From: Eutrigla gurnardus
Taxonomy: Eukaryota > Chordata > Actinopteri > Perciformes > Triglidae
Reading direction: 5' to 3'
Length of the DNA: 64,000 nt
Assembly: GCA_963514095.1 (NCBI GenBank)
Contig: OY741264.1
Location: forward strand, 30,349,598-30,413,597
Positions 54,352 to 64,000 of the stretch are shown piece after piece. Below the pieces are notes generated by a model. It saw only the letters and a program-made list of their open reading frames with translations. It ran no database searches and was not told the origin of the DNA. A program made the position numbers and the translations under genes. Each line of letters opens with the position of its first letter. Position 1 is the stretch's first letter.

Positions 54352-55359
54352 ATGGCTTCATCCATATCACCCGCAGAAAACCCACTGCTGATCGAGGCCA
54401 ATAAAAGGATCGCTTACCTGCTGGAAGAAAATCGCCGACTATCCACTGAGCTCAAATCCAGCGAGTCCTTGCTGTCTCAGTTTATTGATCTGACTCACAA
54501 CCAGTCACGGAAGATCTCCACACTCTCCACAGCCCTCCATGACACAGTCCCCTGGGAACCATCTACACACCCACACCTATCCGGCTGCTCAACACCAAAA
54601 GGAGCTAAACCGAGGGTCCCGGTGGTCCTCTGCTCGACTCCAAACCAGCTAGCAGACCAGTCGCTCTGGACTGATGTGGTTCAGGGTGCTAAATGGCATC
54701 CACCTGCCCCCGGACTTTGTCTGGAGCTCTCAGATCGTTACGGGCTCCTGTCCACTGAAGCTGCAGCAGCTTTGCCACCGCCAGCTGCTCCCCCCGCCAC
54801 TGCTGCTGCCGCCTCACCTCCACCTGACGCTCCTGTCGCTGCTGCGGATCGGACGACTGCTCCTCCAGCCGCCGCCGCATCTCCTCCTCCTGCCGCGGAT
54901 CGGACGACTGCTCCTCCAGCCACCGCCACCGCATGTCCTCCACCTGCCGCTGCTGCGGATCGGACGTCTGCTCCTCCAGCCGCCGCCGCCGCATCTCCTC
55001 CTCCTGCCGCTGCTGCGGATCGGACGACTGCTCCTCTAGCCGCCGCCGCATCTCCTCCACCTACCGCAGCTACGGATCGGGCGACTGCTCCTCCAGCCGC
55101 CGCCTCCTCTCCTCCACAGTACTCGGGTTCGGATCCACCTGGCCAGTCCACTGAGCCCCAGCCACTACCGCATCTTCAGTTTCCTGGAAATGTGCGTTCT
55201 CCTCCCTTGCCATCCACTTGTCATGGATCCCACCGACAAGCTCCTCATCCCCTCTTCCCGCCCACCACTCTCATCGTGGGAGACTCCATTATCAAACACG
55301 TCCGTTACTTCAACGCAATCACGCGGTGCTTTCCCGGATCCACTGTGCCTGTCATTTAA
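54352..55359 (+). pseudogene. LINE ORF1, N-terminal part (coiled coil, repeats, esterase start)
   Basis: Residues 1-70 are a leucine-zipper-like coiled coil (LLEENRRLSTELKSSESLL). Residues 140-255 are an Ala/Pro array of five to six repeats of ADRTTAPPAAAASPPP type. Then the esterase block I motif LIVGDSIIKH appears. A frameshift in the A-run near 55360 ends this frame; the esterase continues in the frame 55190-55759. ORF1 binds element RNA; SGNH esterase domains are typical of CR1/L2 ORF1. Confidence 0.8.
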
Positions 55360-55759
55360 AAAAAAACTCCCTGAGCTTCTGCACTCCCTTCCCTCCACGG
55401 TTTCCAAAATCATAGTGCACGTTGGAATAAATGACACTACTTTCAGGCCCTCTGAACTGATAAAAGCTGACTTTAAACTCCTCCTCAGTCTCCTGCACAG
55501 CGCTGGCAAATCGGTGTTCATATCTGGCCCCATTCCAACACTGTCACGTAGTTCGGAACGATTCAGCCGGGTCTTCTACCTCCATTCCTGGCTGCTCTCC
55601 ACTTGCAAAGAACTCAAATTAGGTTTTATAGATAACTTCAATTTGTTCTGGGGCCGCTCCAACTTCTTCTCATCCGATGGAATTCACACAAACCGCCTTG
55701 GTACCTCTATGCTAAAAAATAACTTCAGTATCAGTGTCCAGTACTCGACATGTGCCTGA
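55360..55759 (+). pseudogene. LINE ORF1, C-terminal esterase part
   Basis: Continues the SGNH hydrolase: KIIVHVGINDT (block III, with the Asn) and SSDGIHTNRLG (block V, with catalytic Asp and His). Together with GDS in the previous frame all catalytic residues are conserved, so the frameshift is recent. Confidence 0.8.
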
Positions 55760-55801
55760 CTGTCATCATCACACACCCACACTGCACTCTCTTCCTCGCC
55801 A

Positions 55802-57511
55802 GTGCCGCCTGCAGCAGCAGCCCCGAATACCGTGTCTACCTCTAGCTCCCCTGTGCGGTCTGGAGTGCAATCTACCTCTTTCCTTGTCAGTGACAGATCC
55901 TCTTTTGTTGTGCTCCCGATTCAAACTATTATCTCTGAAAGGATTTCTCATCAGTATCACAGTTCTAAAGCTGTGAATTATTATTACAATCTCATTCAAA
56001 TTACTGCTTCACTTCAGCATAACAATCATATCACTAAGAAAATTGCCCCTGCTGTTGTTAATTCTCCTATCTCACCCACAGTCTCACAGATTACTACTGT
56101 GATCACTGCCAGGAAATGTATTCCATATTCGTCTCGCTCATCCACTGTTAATCCTTTTAACCTATTACCAGTGTCCACACAACCTACTATATCTCAGTCA
56201 CCAATCATAGACCATACTCCAATCCTACTTAATAATCCACAATATTTCAAGCAAAGAAATGGCCTAGGATTAATTCACCTGAATATAAGAAGCCTTCTAC
56301 ATCGTGATAAACTAGAACATGTTAAAATTCTCCTGTCACAGTCTGATCCTGAGATTTTAGTTGTGTCTGAATCTTGGCTGAAAGAATCTGTCAGTGACTC
56401 CTCAGTAGCTCTGGATCACTTCAATATTTTCAGATGCGACAGGGTTGGCAAAGGAGGTGGAGTGGCAATATATGTCAAATCAAACCTTGAGGTTTCAGTC
56501 CTAAAATCTGTTTCCATCCCAAAATGTTTTGAGCTTCTCATTTTGAAGGTTGCTCTGGGGAAGAATAGTATTTTTTGTGTTGCTGGTATATATAGGCCTC
56601 CTTCAGCTGACTCAAGCTCTATTGATTGTCTAGCCGAAATACTTTCCTTATACCTGGACTTTGAAATGATTGTGATGGGTGACTTTAATCTTGATTGGTT
56701 GAGTGGTGCCTCAAATTACCTAAAAGAAGTTAGTGGGAATCTTGGCTTATGTCAGCTTGTTACTGAGCCTACCAGACCAAATCCTAACAATTACTCACGG
56801 TCTACCCTTATTGATTTGATTTTCTCGAACAATAGTAATAGAATCTCTGCTTGTGGTGTATTTGACCAAGGTATAAGTGATCATTGCCCCACAGCATGTG
56901 TCAGGAGCATACAGTTGCCAAAAACAAAATCACACACTGTTAAAAGGAGGAATTTCAATAACTTTGACAGCCAAGCTTTCCTCAATGACCTTGCTTCATG
57001 TAATATTGAATCAAAAATCCAAGCCACTGACCTCCAAACTGCTACAGACAGCTTTGTGATGACATTTAACTCGTTAGTAGACAAACATGCTCCCCTTAGG
57101 AAAATTAGAATTAAGAACCGAGTAACACCCTGGTTCTCACAGGAACTGTCTAGCTTGTTCAAGGACAGAAATTTAGCTTGGTCTCGTGCTAGACACTCTG
57201 GTAACTCTCATGACTGGCTCACTTTTCGTCAGATTCGTAACCGCTGTACTACAGCTGTGAGGAAAGCTAAAACCGAGTATTTTGATTATCTGATCTCTAA
57301 CTCTTCTTCCAACCGTGCTAAATTTTGGAATGCAGTAAAACTACTTAAACCTAAAGTTTCCAGTGCTCTGCCGACACACCTGCGTGTAAATGATTGTGAT
57401 GTCTCAGGCGAAACCAACACCTGTCAAGCATTTAATAGACATTTTGCTGATGCTGGCCTTCTGTTCGATCATAATTTCAGGTCCACTGTTGCTCCACCAA
57501 TTATCAGCTGA
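55802..57511 (+). pseudogene. LINE ORF2, apurinic-like endonuclease part
   Basis: Endonuclease motifs in order: LIHLNIRSLLHRDKL, VVSESWL, CVAGIYRPP, VMGDFNLDW, LIDLIFSN and ISDHCPT (catalytic His). This domain nicks target DNA for target-primed reverse transcription. The frame is lost between about 57400 and 57511, where the reverse transcriptase continues in another frame. The N-terminal 150 codons are Ser/Thr-rich and poorly conserved. Confidence 0.85.
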
Positions 57512-58484
57512 TTGTTTGTTTAACCCTTGTTTCTCTCTTAACCCTGTCTCTCAGCAAGAGGTACTAAACCAACTAGTATTGATTAATCATAGAAGCTCTA
57601 CTGGTGAGGATAATTTAGAACCATTTTTCATCAGACTGGCAGCCCCATTTATTGCAGAGCCACTTAAATACATATTTAATCTTTCCATCTCTGCTGGCAA
57701 ATTTCCCCCTGTTTGGAAATCCGCCCATGTCATTCCCCTGCACAAAGGAGGAGACAGGGATAACCCAGACAATTATCGTCCTATCTCTAAGTTACCTTGC
57801 CTTGCAAAAGTGCTTGAGACATTGATAAACAATCAACTGAAGGGCTTTCTTTCCACCTTCTCGATACTCAGTCCCCAACAATCAGGATTTAGAGCCAATC
57901 ACAGTTCAACTTCAGCCATCACTCTGGTTACCAATGACATAATCACAGCATTAGACAAGAAAAAACACTGTGCTGCTTTATTTGTTGACTTGTCGAAAGC
58001 ATTCAATACAGTCGATCATCAAATACTGTTGAATAGTCTACATAACATAGGTTTACATGCTAATGCCTGTGATTGGTTTGCTGACTATTTATCTTCTAGG
58101 CGCCAATGTGTAAAGTCTGGTCATTTTTGTTCTGATTTCCTGCCTGTAACCAAAGGTGTGCCACAAGGCTCTGTCCTGGGTCCTGTCCTTTTTACCATTT
58201 ATATCAATGATATTCTCTCTTCGCTGAATGACTGTCATGCCCATTTGTATGCAGATGACACGATTCTATATTGCATTGCCGACTCTGCACAATTAGCCAC
58301 TGAGATATTGCAGCTCTCATTTAAATGTCTGCAGGAGGCTCTTATTAATTTGAAATTAGTCTTAAATGCAAAAAAGACCAAGTTTATGCTTTTCACTCGT
58401 TCCCGAAACCTGGTTTCCAATACACATTTATTAACCATAGATGGCTATATAAATACCTTGGTTTATGGCTTGATGAAAAGCTAA
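57512..58484 (+). pseudogene. LINE ORF2, reverse transcriptase part
   Basis: Motifs: IPLHKGGDRDNPDNYRPIS, LVTNDIITALDKKKHCAALF, DLSKAFNTVDH, GVPQGSVLGPVLF and YADD (catalytic). A frameshift near 58465 moves the C-terminus to the frame 58493-59074. Confidence 0.87.
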
Positions 58485-58492
58485 CTTTAAAA

Positions 58493-59074
58493 TTGCACAT
58501 TAATGTCCTTGCCTCCACTCTGCGACAGAAGGTTGGCTTTCTGTACCGAAACAGAGCTTATTTCCCATTACCCAGCAGGAAAAGAATTGTAGAATCAGTC
58601 TTTTTATCAGTCTTGGACTACGGTGATATCATTTACAGACATGCAGCAGCCACAACCCTCAAACCTCTGGATTCCATTTATCACTCTGCTCTCAGATTTA
58701 TAACTGGGGATAGATATGACACTCATCATTGCTTCCTCTATGAAAAAGTTGGTTGGTCCTCCCTTTCTGACAGACGCATGAAGCACTGGTACATGTTTAT
58801 CTTTAAAGCCCTTACTGGTAAACAGCCCCCATACATCTCATCTTTATTAGAATGGCGCTCTGGATCCTATTCTACTCACTCTAGTGGTTTACTATTTCTT
58901 AAAGTCCCTTTTGTACACTCAGAGTTTGGTAAATCTGCCTTTTCCTTTGATGCTCCCAACTCATGGAATATTCTCCAACATAATTTGGGGCTGGAGATTA
59001 TTCCTACTCTTGCTGATTTTAAACATATGGCGTCTGACCTTTGTAATTCATCCTGCAACTGTTATAAAATGTAA
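58493..59074 (+). pseudogene. LINE ORF2, C-terminal domain
   Basis: The frame continues directly after the RT, with LRQKVGFLYRNRAYFP, VESVFLSVLDYGDIIY and NSWNILQ, the conserved C-terminal region of L2/CR1-type ORF2. Stop at 59072-59074, then a 95-bp 3' UTR. Confidence 0.8.
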
Positions 59075-59169
59075 TTGTTATGTTCTGCTGCTGCGTGTAA
59101 ACTTGTCGTCCCTGTAAATGAGGGAAACCTCAGTGACCAACGAGTTAAAATAAAGGTTTAAATAAATGT

Positions 59170-59394
59170 GTATGCCTTCAAAGTGTATGTAAATAACAAT
59201 ACATAACTTTAAAGTCACTTAAAGTGAGGTCATAGCAGAGGGCCCCATGAGAAATAGACCAGAAATGTGTGTGTGAATTTAACTCTCAGTTCCTGCTTCT
59301 ATATTCTTCACAAACGTGGCCTGTTGTTGTTTACGAGGACCTCTTTCAGAACACAGTTTGGAGATTCAAGGGATCCATCTTCTCTGGATGCATG
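59170..59394. repeat. Unit D 3' flank, third part
   Basis: Resumes the unit flank after the LINE (as 41726-41950). No gene. Confidence 0.6.
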
Positions 59395-59512
59395 GGGCTC
59401 AGTTGGTAGAGCGGGTTGGCCAATGTTCGGAGGGTCGCCGGTTCGTTCCCCGCCCTTGTCACTGTGTTATGGTCGTTGTGTCCTTGGGCAAGACGCTTGC
59501 CCCTCCCTCCCG
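59395..59512 (+). mobile_element. Truncated tRNA-derived SINE
   Basis: Keeps GGCTCAGTTGGTAGAGCG and GTTATGGTCGTTGTGTCC but loses the 3' half at about 59512. Same unit position as in A and C. Confidence 0.75.
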
Positions 59513-59735
59513 TATTTTGAAAATCATCATGGACGCGCTTTGTCATGTTTATTTTGCTTTTGAGGTGTTGGTAGTACCCTTTTTTTTGTGCGATCTCGGA
59601 GCCTAGGCTGCCGAGACAGACGCGTTTCTTTGACGGCCTGCTTATGGGGCGGGCAGCTAGCGGATCGTGAGGTAAAAACAGATGAATGTGATCATTTATG
59701 TTTCGGCCCAGAATCGCTGATACAACCTTTAAAGA
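59513..59735. other. Unrecognised segment replacing the SINE 3' half
   Basis: About 220 bp not matched elsewhere in the window, with no supported gene. It joins the unit flank at GAGAGTGTGTGGG. Confidence 0.4.
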
Positions 59736-60379
59736 GAGTGTGTGGGAATTACTCCCATCTAGTGGTGGATTTCTATTTTGCATTCAGACAAATGACAGAC
59801 AAAAGAAGCTGGAAAACCCAGAGTTAAGCCTGAAGTTCCCTCGCTAAGCCCGAATCCTGCTTCCTAGTCCAGCCTCTGTTCAGTCAGCACTCACTCCGAT
59901 CGGAAACCGATGTCTTTTTGACAGTTATTCCATGTTCTTATCCATGTATTTTGCCTTATTTTTCTGAAACTGCATTAAAGTACCACAGGTAGGCTACATA
60001 TCAGCCTGCTGTTATTATTTTAACATTGTGACCATTATTATTTTCAAAGGTGTTTTCAATGAAGTCAGTCAGAAGGGCAACATATAAACTCATACATGTG
60101 TGGCCACTCCTTTATTGCACTCACATAGTTCATAGCAGCACATTACAGACAGGACACTTCCTGTTCATGCCATCTCAAAATAAGATATTCCAGTATAATG
60201 TGCTCTAAAGCACACACGAGGAAGTTTCATTCACCCAGACCATCTAGTACAGGCCGCTCAATAAAGTAGGTTACACACACAAATACACAAAAACCAAGTC
60301 ACTGCTTGAATGGTGCAATAATGACGGTTTCAGTTAAGATCCGTGGTTAGTAAATGTAGACTTTTAGGCTTCGCATTCA
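59736..60379. repeat. Unit D proximal 3' flank, non-coding
   Basis: Inverted counterpart of 7430-8180 without the (ATTGA)n retroposon. Joins directly to a broken finger at about 60380. No gene. Confidence 0.65.
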
Positions 60380-61184
60380 TTTTCCATTTTCTGTAAAAGT
60401 TTTCTGACAAACTGAACAGCTGAAAGGTTTCTCTCCTGTATGAGTTCTCATGTGTCTCTTTAAGTATCCTCCCAGCGTGAAAGTTTTCTTACAAACTGAG
60501 CAGCTGAAAGGTTTTTCTCCTGTATGAGTTTTCATGTGTAACTTTAAGTGTCCTCCCTGTGTTAAAGTTTTCTTACAAACTGAGCAGCTAAAAGGTTTTT
60601 CTCCTGTGTGAGTTCTCATGTGTATCTTCATATGTTGTCTATGGTCAAATGTTTTCCCACATACGGAGCATCTGAAGGGTTTCTCACCAGTACTGCATCT
60701 TGAATCACTGTCAGGGACTTCTTCATCGGTCCAAGCCTTTAAACCTGACTGAGGTTCTCTCGTCTCCTGCCAATCATCACTGTCATCAGTCTCAGATGAG
60801 TCTTCAGTCATGTCATCAATGTCAGAAGAGTCTTCATTCATGCCATCAGTATCTGGTTGTGGTTCCAGTCCTCCACAGTCCTCTTCACCAGCTTCTGTTT
60901 TCATCTGTTCAGTTGAGCTGCTGGCTGCAGCTGAAGCCAGCCCTGAGAACTGAGGCTTCTCTTCATCGTCTTCATCTTCTTCACTCTTCACAGGGACAAG
61001 AGTGACTGGGAACTTGATATCAGCCTCCTCCAGCCCTTTAAGCTGCTCTCCCTCCTGACTGATCCAGACTTCCTCCTGTTCATCTTTGATGTGTGGGGGC
61101 TCTGGATCCTCCTGGTCCAGCCTGGAGCCCCAGTCCTGTTGCTCAAAGGGAACCTCTTTTTACACGCCATCAGCTGCTGGACGT
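60380..61184 (-). pseudogene. C2H2 zinc-finger pseudogene D
   Basis: A paralogue of A-C broken twice. Near 61155 one base is missing in codons 4-6 (AAAAAGAGG for AAAGAAGAGG), so translation from the shared ATG (61170) leaves the frame at once. The original frame is open from the middle of the acidic region through three full fingers (FRCSVCGKTFDHRQHM first) and half of a fourth. There a deletion of several hundred bases joins TTTTACAGAAAATGGAAA to the distal 3' flank, removing the remaining fingers, 3' UTR and poly(A) signal. The acceptor before 61184 is kept. No function is expected. Confidence 0.88.
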
Positions 61185-61614
61185 CTGCAGGAAAACAGTA
61201 ACATCACACGGAGAAATGTTAGTTAAACAGCTGAGCACTTAGTCACAGGTCAAAAAAACTTGGTACACAAAATAAATGTTAGAACCCTACATTTTTAATT
61301 ACAATAAATGTTATTTTCTTAATCGGTTTTACATAACGCTAGATTTGGCAAATGTGTCTGCTGGAGACTGGACAAACAATAACAGTAATTATTATATAAT
61401 TATTACAATTATTATTGCCGACAGCTACTCAATATATGGGAAATTGGGGAACAACTAAATGGATTTCATAGGTGCTACTCATTTCCCAATGCATAATGGG
61501 AAGTTTACCAGTCACTTTCAATCCAAAGGACACAGATGTTCGTTCCATTGACCGCAGAACTGCTTCCCATCCTCCGTAAGAGACCCAAGACCCTGTTGTT
61601 CAGAGATCACCTGG
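61185..61614 (-). other. Intron of pseudogene D
   Basis: Inverted counterpart of the gene A intron (4985-5407), cut at CCTGG by the next element. Confidence 0.65.
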
Positions 61615-62263
61615 GCTGCGTTTCAAAAACAGTTTGAGTCGCCCTCGCTCACTTGCCCTCAGCCCTTGCTATGATGTCACACGGAGGCCACTTGGAGGGT
61701 GGAGGGAAAGTGGGCAGAGGAAGAGTGAAAGAGGTAAATGGAACACTCTGCCCTCGTTCACCAACAGCCCAGACAATCATGGATCAACCACACGTTGTTG
61801 GAGTAGCGCTATACTGCCAATTCCAAATTACACAAAATATGCTGAGAATCATTTCATTACGTCGGCTTATATACTTACACTTGTAAACGGTGGGCGCTGC
61901 CTTAACTCTGCAACAGACAGTCTAATTGCACGATTTAAGAAAATGAATTAAATTTAATTCATTTTCTTCTTCTTCCTTACTTGGTGGTGAATAGACAGCA
62001 GACAATGGTGTTTGAGGTTCATTATCGCCACCGCATGGACATATTTTTCGTGCACCACTGCAATGCATTGTGGGTGATATACAGCTCTGAAGTGACCATC
62101 GTTGTTGACTCGATCACTCAGCCCTCAAGGGTCGATCTCACGGAGTTCACTTCAGCTGTTCAGAGAAATGGAACAGCCCTTATGATGGCGGCGGGGATTC
62201 CCCCGAGGGCAAGTGCTTAGGGCAAGTGAGCGAGGGCGACTCAAACTGTTTTTGGAACGCAGC
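61615..62263. mobile_element. DNA transposon with 5-bp duplication at the CCAGG/CCTGG site
   Basis: Ends GCTGCGTTTCAAAAACAG and CTGTTTTTGGAACGCAGC (long inverted repeats of at least 40 bp), flanked by CCTGG (61610-61614) and TCTGG (62264-62268). The site is the same five bases occupied by another element in unit B. No coding frame is supported. Confidence 0.8.
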
Positions 62264-62276
62264 TCTGGACTCTGCT

Positions 62277-62459
62277 TGTGATGTATGTGAATATATGACT
62301 CCTACCACTAGGTGGAGTATGTTACCTGTGTAGTATTATGATTAACCTGATGAGAGTTGTATAGAGGAAGAAACTGCGGAAGTAAACTGAGAGTTAACGC
62401 AACGCAGACGTGTCTCCGTGTGCTTACATTTACAAGACTAATAACAGACATTTATTACA
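62277..62459 (+). repeat. 5' LTR of a Ty3/gypsy-type retrotransposon
   Basis: 183 bp from TGTGATGTATGTG to TTTATTACA (TG...CA), followed at once by TGGTGTCAGAAG, a primer-binding-site start common in gypsy elements. The 3' LTR lies outside the window. Confidence 0.7.
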
Positions 62460-62479
62460 TGGTGTCAGAAGTAAAAAAA

Positions 62480-63543
62480 ATGGAACAATTAAAGCCTCCG
62501 GAGAGTCTGAGCTTCGAGGGAAATCTGGCAGAAATCTGGCAGAAAACTGGTGAACGTGGATTCAAAAGTTTGAACTCTATCTCATTGCAACGGGCATCGA
62601 AGAGAAGAGTGAGAAGGTGAAATATGCAACGTTCCTTCATGTTGCTGGAGACGAAGCGTTAAAGGTATTTAATACCATGGACTTTGATGAAGATGTGGAT
62701 GGTTTTAACGGACTTAAGGAAATGTTTCGAGACTACTGTGAGCCACGGAAGAACATCACATATCTGAGACACGTGTTCTTTACCCGAGTCCAAGGGCCGA
62801 GTGAGACAATTGATGCCTACGTGACGGACCTAAAGAACAAGGCAAAGGATTGTGAATTTGCGCAGCTGACGGATGAACTGATAAAAGACCGCGTAGTATG
62901 TGGCATAAACAATGACACTGTGAGAGCTAGGCTGCTCAGAGAGACGGATTTAAACCTGACAAAAGCTGTGAATATCTGTCGAGCAAGTGAGGTAACGCAA
63001 AGTCACATGAAAGCACTACATGAGGGAGCAGATGTAGCCGTGAATAAGATAAAAGTTACCAAAATGAAGAAAGCCAGTAGCAAGCAGTATGAGACTGATA
63101 AAGAGAAGGGAGAATGCAAGAGATGTGGCTACGTCCATGAGCCAAAGAAGTGTCCAGCATATGGGAAAATATGTAACCAGTGTAAATTAAAGAACCACTT
63201 CAGTCGTGTGTGCAGGTCAGAAAAACAACAGTTTAAACCAAGGAAAACTGAGAAAAAAGTACATGAGATAGAACAAGAAGAAGATGTCACGTTTATGGGA
63301 TGTATAGATATCAGGCCCAGTGAGCAAACAGATGCAGCGTTTCAGCTGGATACAGTCTCAACAGTGAACAACAACAGTAATAAATGGACTCAAACGCTGA
63401 AATTAAACAACAGTGAGCTAACTGTAAAGCTTGATACAGCAGCAGAGTGCAACGTGCTGTCAGTGAGAGACTTTGAGAAAATCACAAACAAGGATGCTGT
63501 ACTACAGACGTCAGGATGTAAGCTAGTTACTTACTCTGGACAC
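62480..63543 (+). pseudogene. Ty3/gypsy gag and protease start, truncated
   Basis: Starts with ATG near 62480 (EQLKPPESLSFEGNLAE). A duplicated ATCTGGCAGAA near 62522-62545 disturbs the frame; the long frame runs 62617-63543. It has a gag core (FLHVAGDEALKVFNTM), two cysteine knuckles (CKRCGYVHEPKKC and CNQCKLKNHFSRVC) that would bind RNA, and the protease active-site motif LDTAAECNVLS. A hAT cuts it at 63544, so reverse transcriptase and integrase are not seen. Confidence 0.82.
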
Positions 63544-64000
63544 TAGGGATAGACCGATTATCGGCCGGGCCGATTATCGGCGCCGATATTCAGCATTTTG
63601 ACGCAAATCGGCATCGGCCTTTTTCTTTAATCCGACGGCCGATAAGAGATCAATTTAAAACTGGGTTATTTTGGCTCTGATGGAGCCGCGCCTCTCTGTC
63701 TGCAGCCACTACTCTGTCTCCAGCATTGTCCCACCCACAGCACCATCTGATTGGTTACACACAGAGCCATGGCATGGGTAACAGCCAATCAGCAGTGAAA
63801 GCTGTGCATGCTCAGTGCTGCTCACACACGCGGCGGCGAGGAGAAAACGTTTCGCCGAGTGGAGAAGCTGCGGAGGGCAGATATACGTTTCGAAGATAAG
63901 TTAACGCAGCAGACTCTCCTGAAATTGTAATAAACATCCCAGTCCTTTACAACTCACAACTACTAGTAACGTTACCATGAGCCCAAAACACAAACATAAG
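63544..64000 (+). mobile_element. Left part of a hAT-like element, continues beyond the window
   Basis: Starts TAGGGATAGACCGATTATCGG, with GGCCGATTATCGG repeats typical of a fish hAT family, after GGACAC of the gypsy protease region. A CpG-rich 5' region and an ATG at 63977-63979 (MSPKHKHK...) may start its transposase. Only the left end is present, so the duplication cannot be checked. Confidence 0.65.

Larger units (their letters stand above)
53024..59169 (+). mobile_element. Near full-length L2/CR1-type LINE with nested insertions
   Basis: A 6.1-kb insertion between ATTTTATTTG and GTATGCC (uninterrupted at 41725). It has a GC-rich 5' region, ORF1 with coiled coil and esterase, ORF2 with endonuclease and reverse transcriptase, and a short AT-rich tail. 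A hAT (53345-54189) carrying a SINE interrupts the 5' region. At least three frameshifts break the ORFs, so it is recently dead. Confidence 0.85.

Noticed and set aside
54689..55154. Long antisense and alternate frames in LINE ORF1
   Set aside because: They arise from the repetitive Ala/Pro-coding array, which keeps all frames open; only the sense frame has coiled-coil and esterase motifs.

Overview
The window reads as teleost fish nuclear DNA, probably percomorph (inference). The reasons are C2H2 zinc-finger genes with a fish-type acidic N-terminus, tRNA-derived fish SINEs, an L2/CR1-type LINE, many hAT, PIF/Harbinger, TTAA-site and IS3EU-like elements, and an endogenous retrovirus. There is no sign of bacterial or organellar sequence. 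Almost every base belongs to a young segmental-duplication cluster built around one zinc-finger gene, later bombarded by transposons.

Layout. Plus-strand unit A (1-11565) holds a 12-finger gene (5422-6912). Plus-strand unit B (11566-28250) holds a 5-finger gene (24758-25660); its promoter is separated from the gene by about 8.4 kb of nested elements, including a 6.5-kb palindrome. A single-copy patch (28251-30505) carries what looks like the last exon of a BBOX1-type gamma-butyrobetaine dioxygenase gene on the minus strand. A hAT element abruptly joins it to a collapsed zinc-finger unit (31709-33738). A retrovirus (34733-40015) with two 361-bp LTRs sits at the turning point of the cluster. 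To its right the units are inverted: unit C (40016-47470) with a 9-finger gene (43507-44775, minus) and unit D (47471 to about 62276) with a doubly broken gene (60380-61184, minus). The window ends in the gag region of a Ty3/gypsy-type element cut by a hAT whose right part lies outside.

Each unit has the same order: a block ending in a LINE ORF2 C-terminal fragment, a CpG-rich promoter/exon 1, an intron, one coding exon, a shared poly(A) signal, then a repeat-rich 3' flank. Comparing the units gives empty sites for most insertions, so exact target-site duplications can be read. This shows hAT (8 bp), IS3EU-like (6 bp), 5-bp, TTAA and 3-bp elements entering the same cluster independently.

How the parts act together is inference. 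The three zinc-finger genes have nearly identical finger backbones but different DNA-contact residues, the pattern of a DNA-binding family diversifying its targets, as seen in families that silence transposons. The duplicated repeats supply homology for unequal exchange. At least two breakpoints (a hAT at 30506-31708 and the retrovirus at 34733-40015) lie exactly at transposons lacking matching target duplications.
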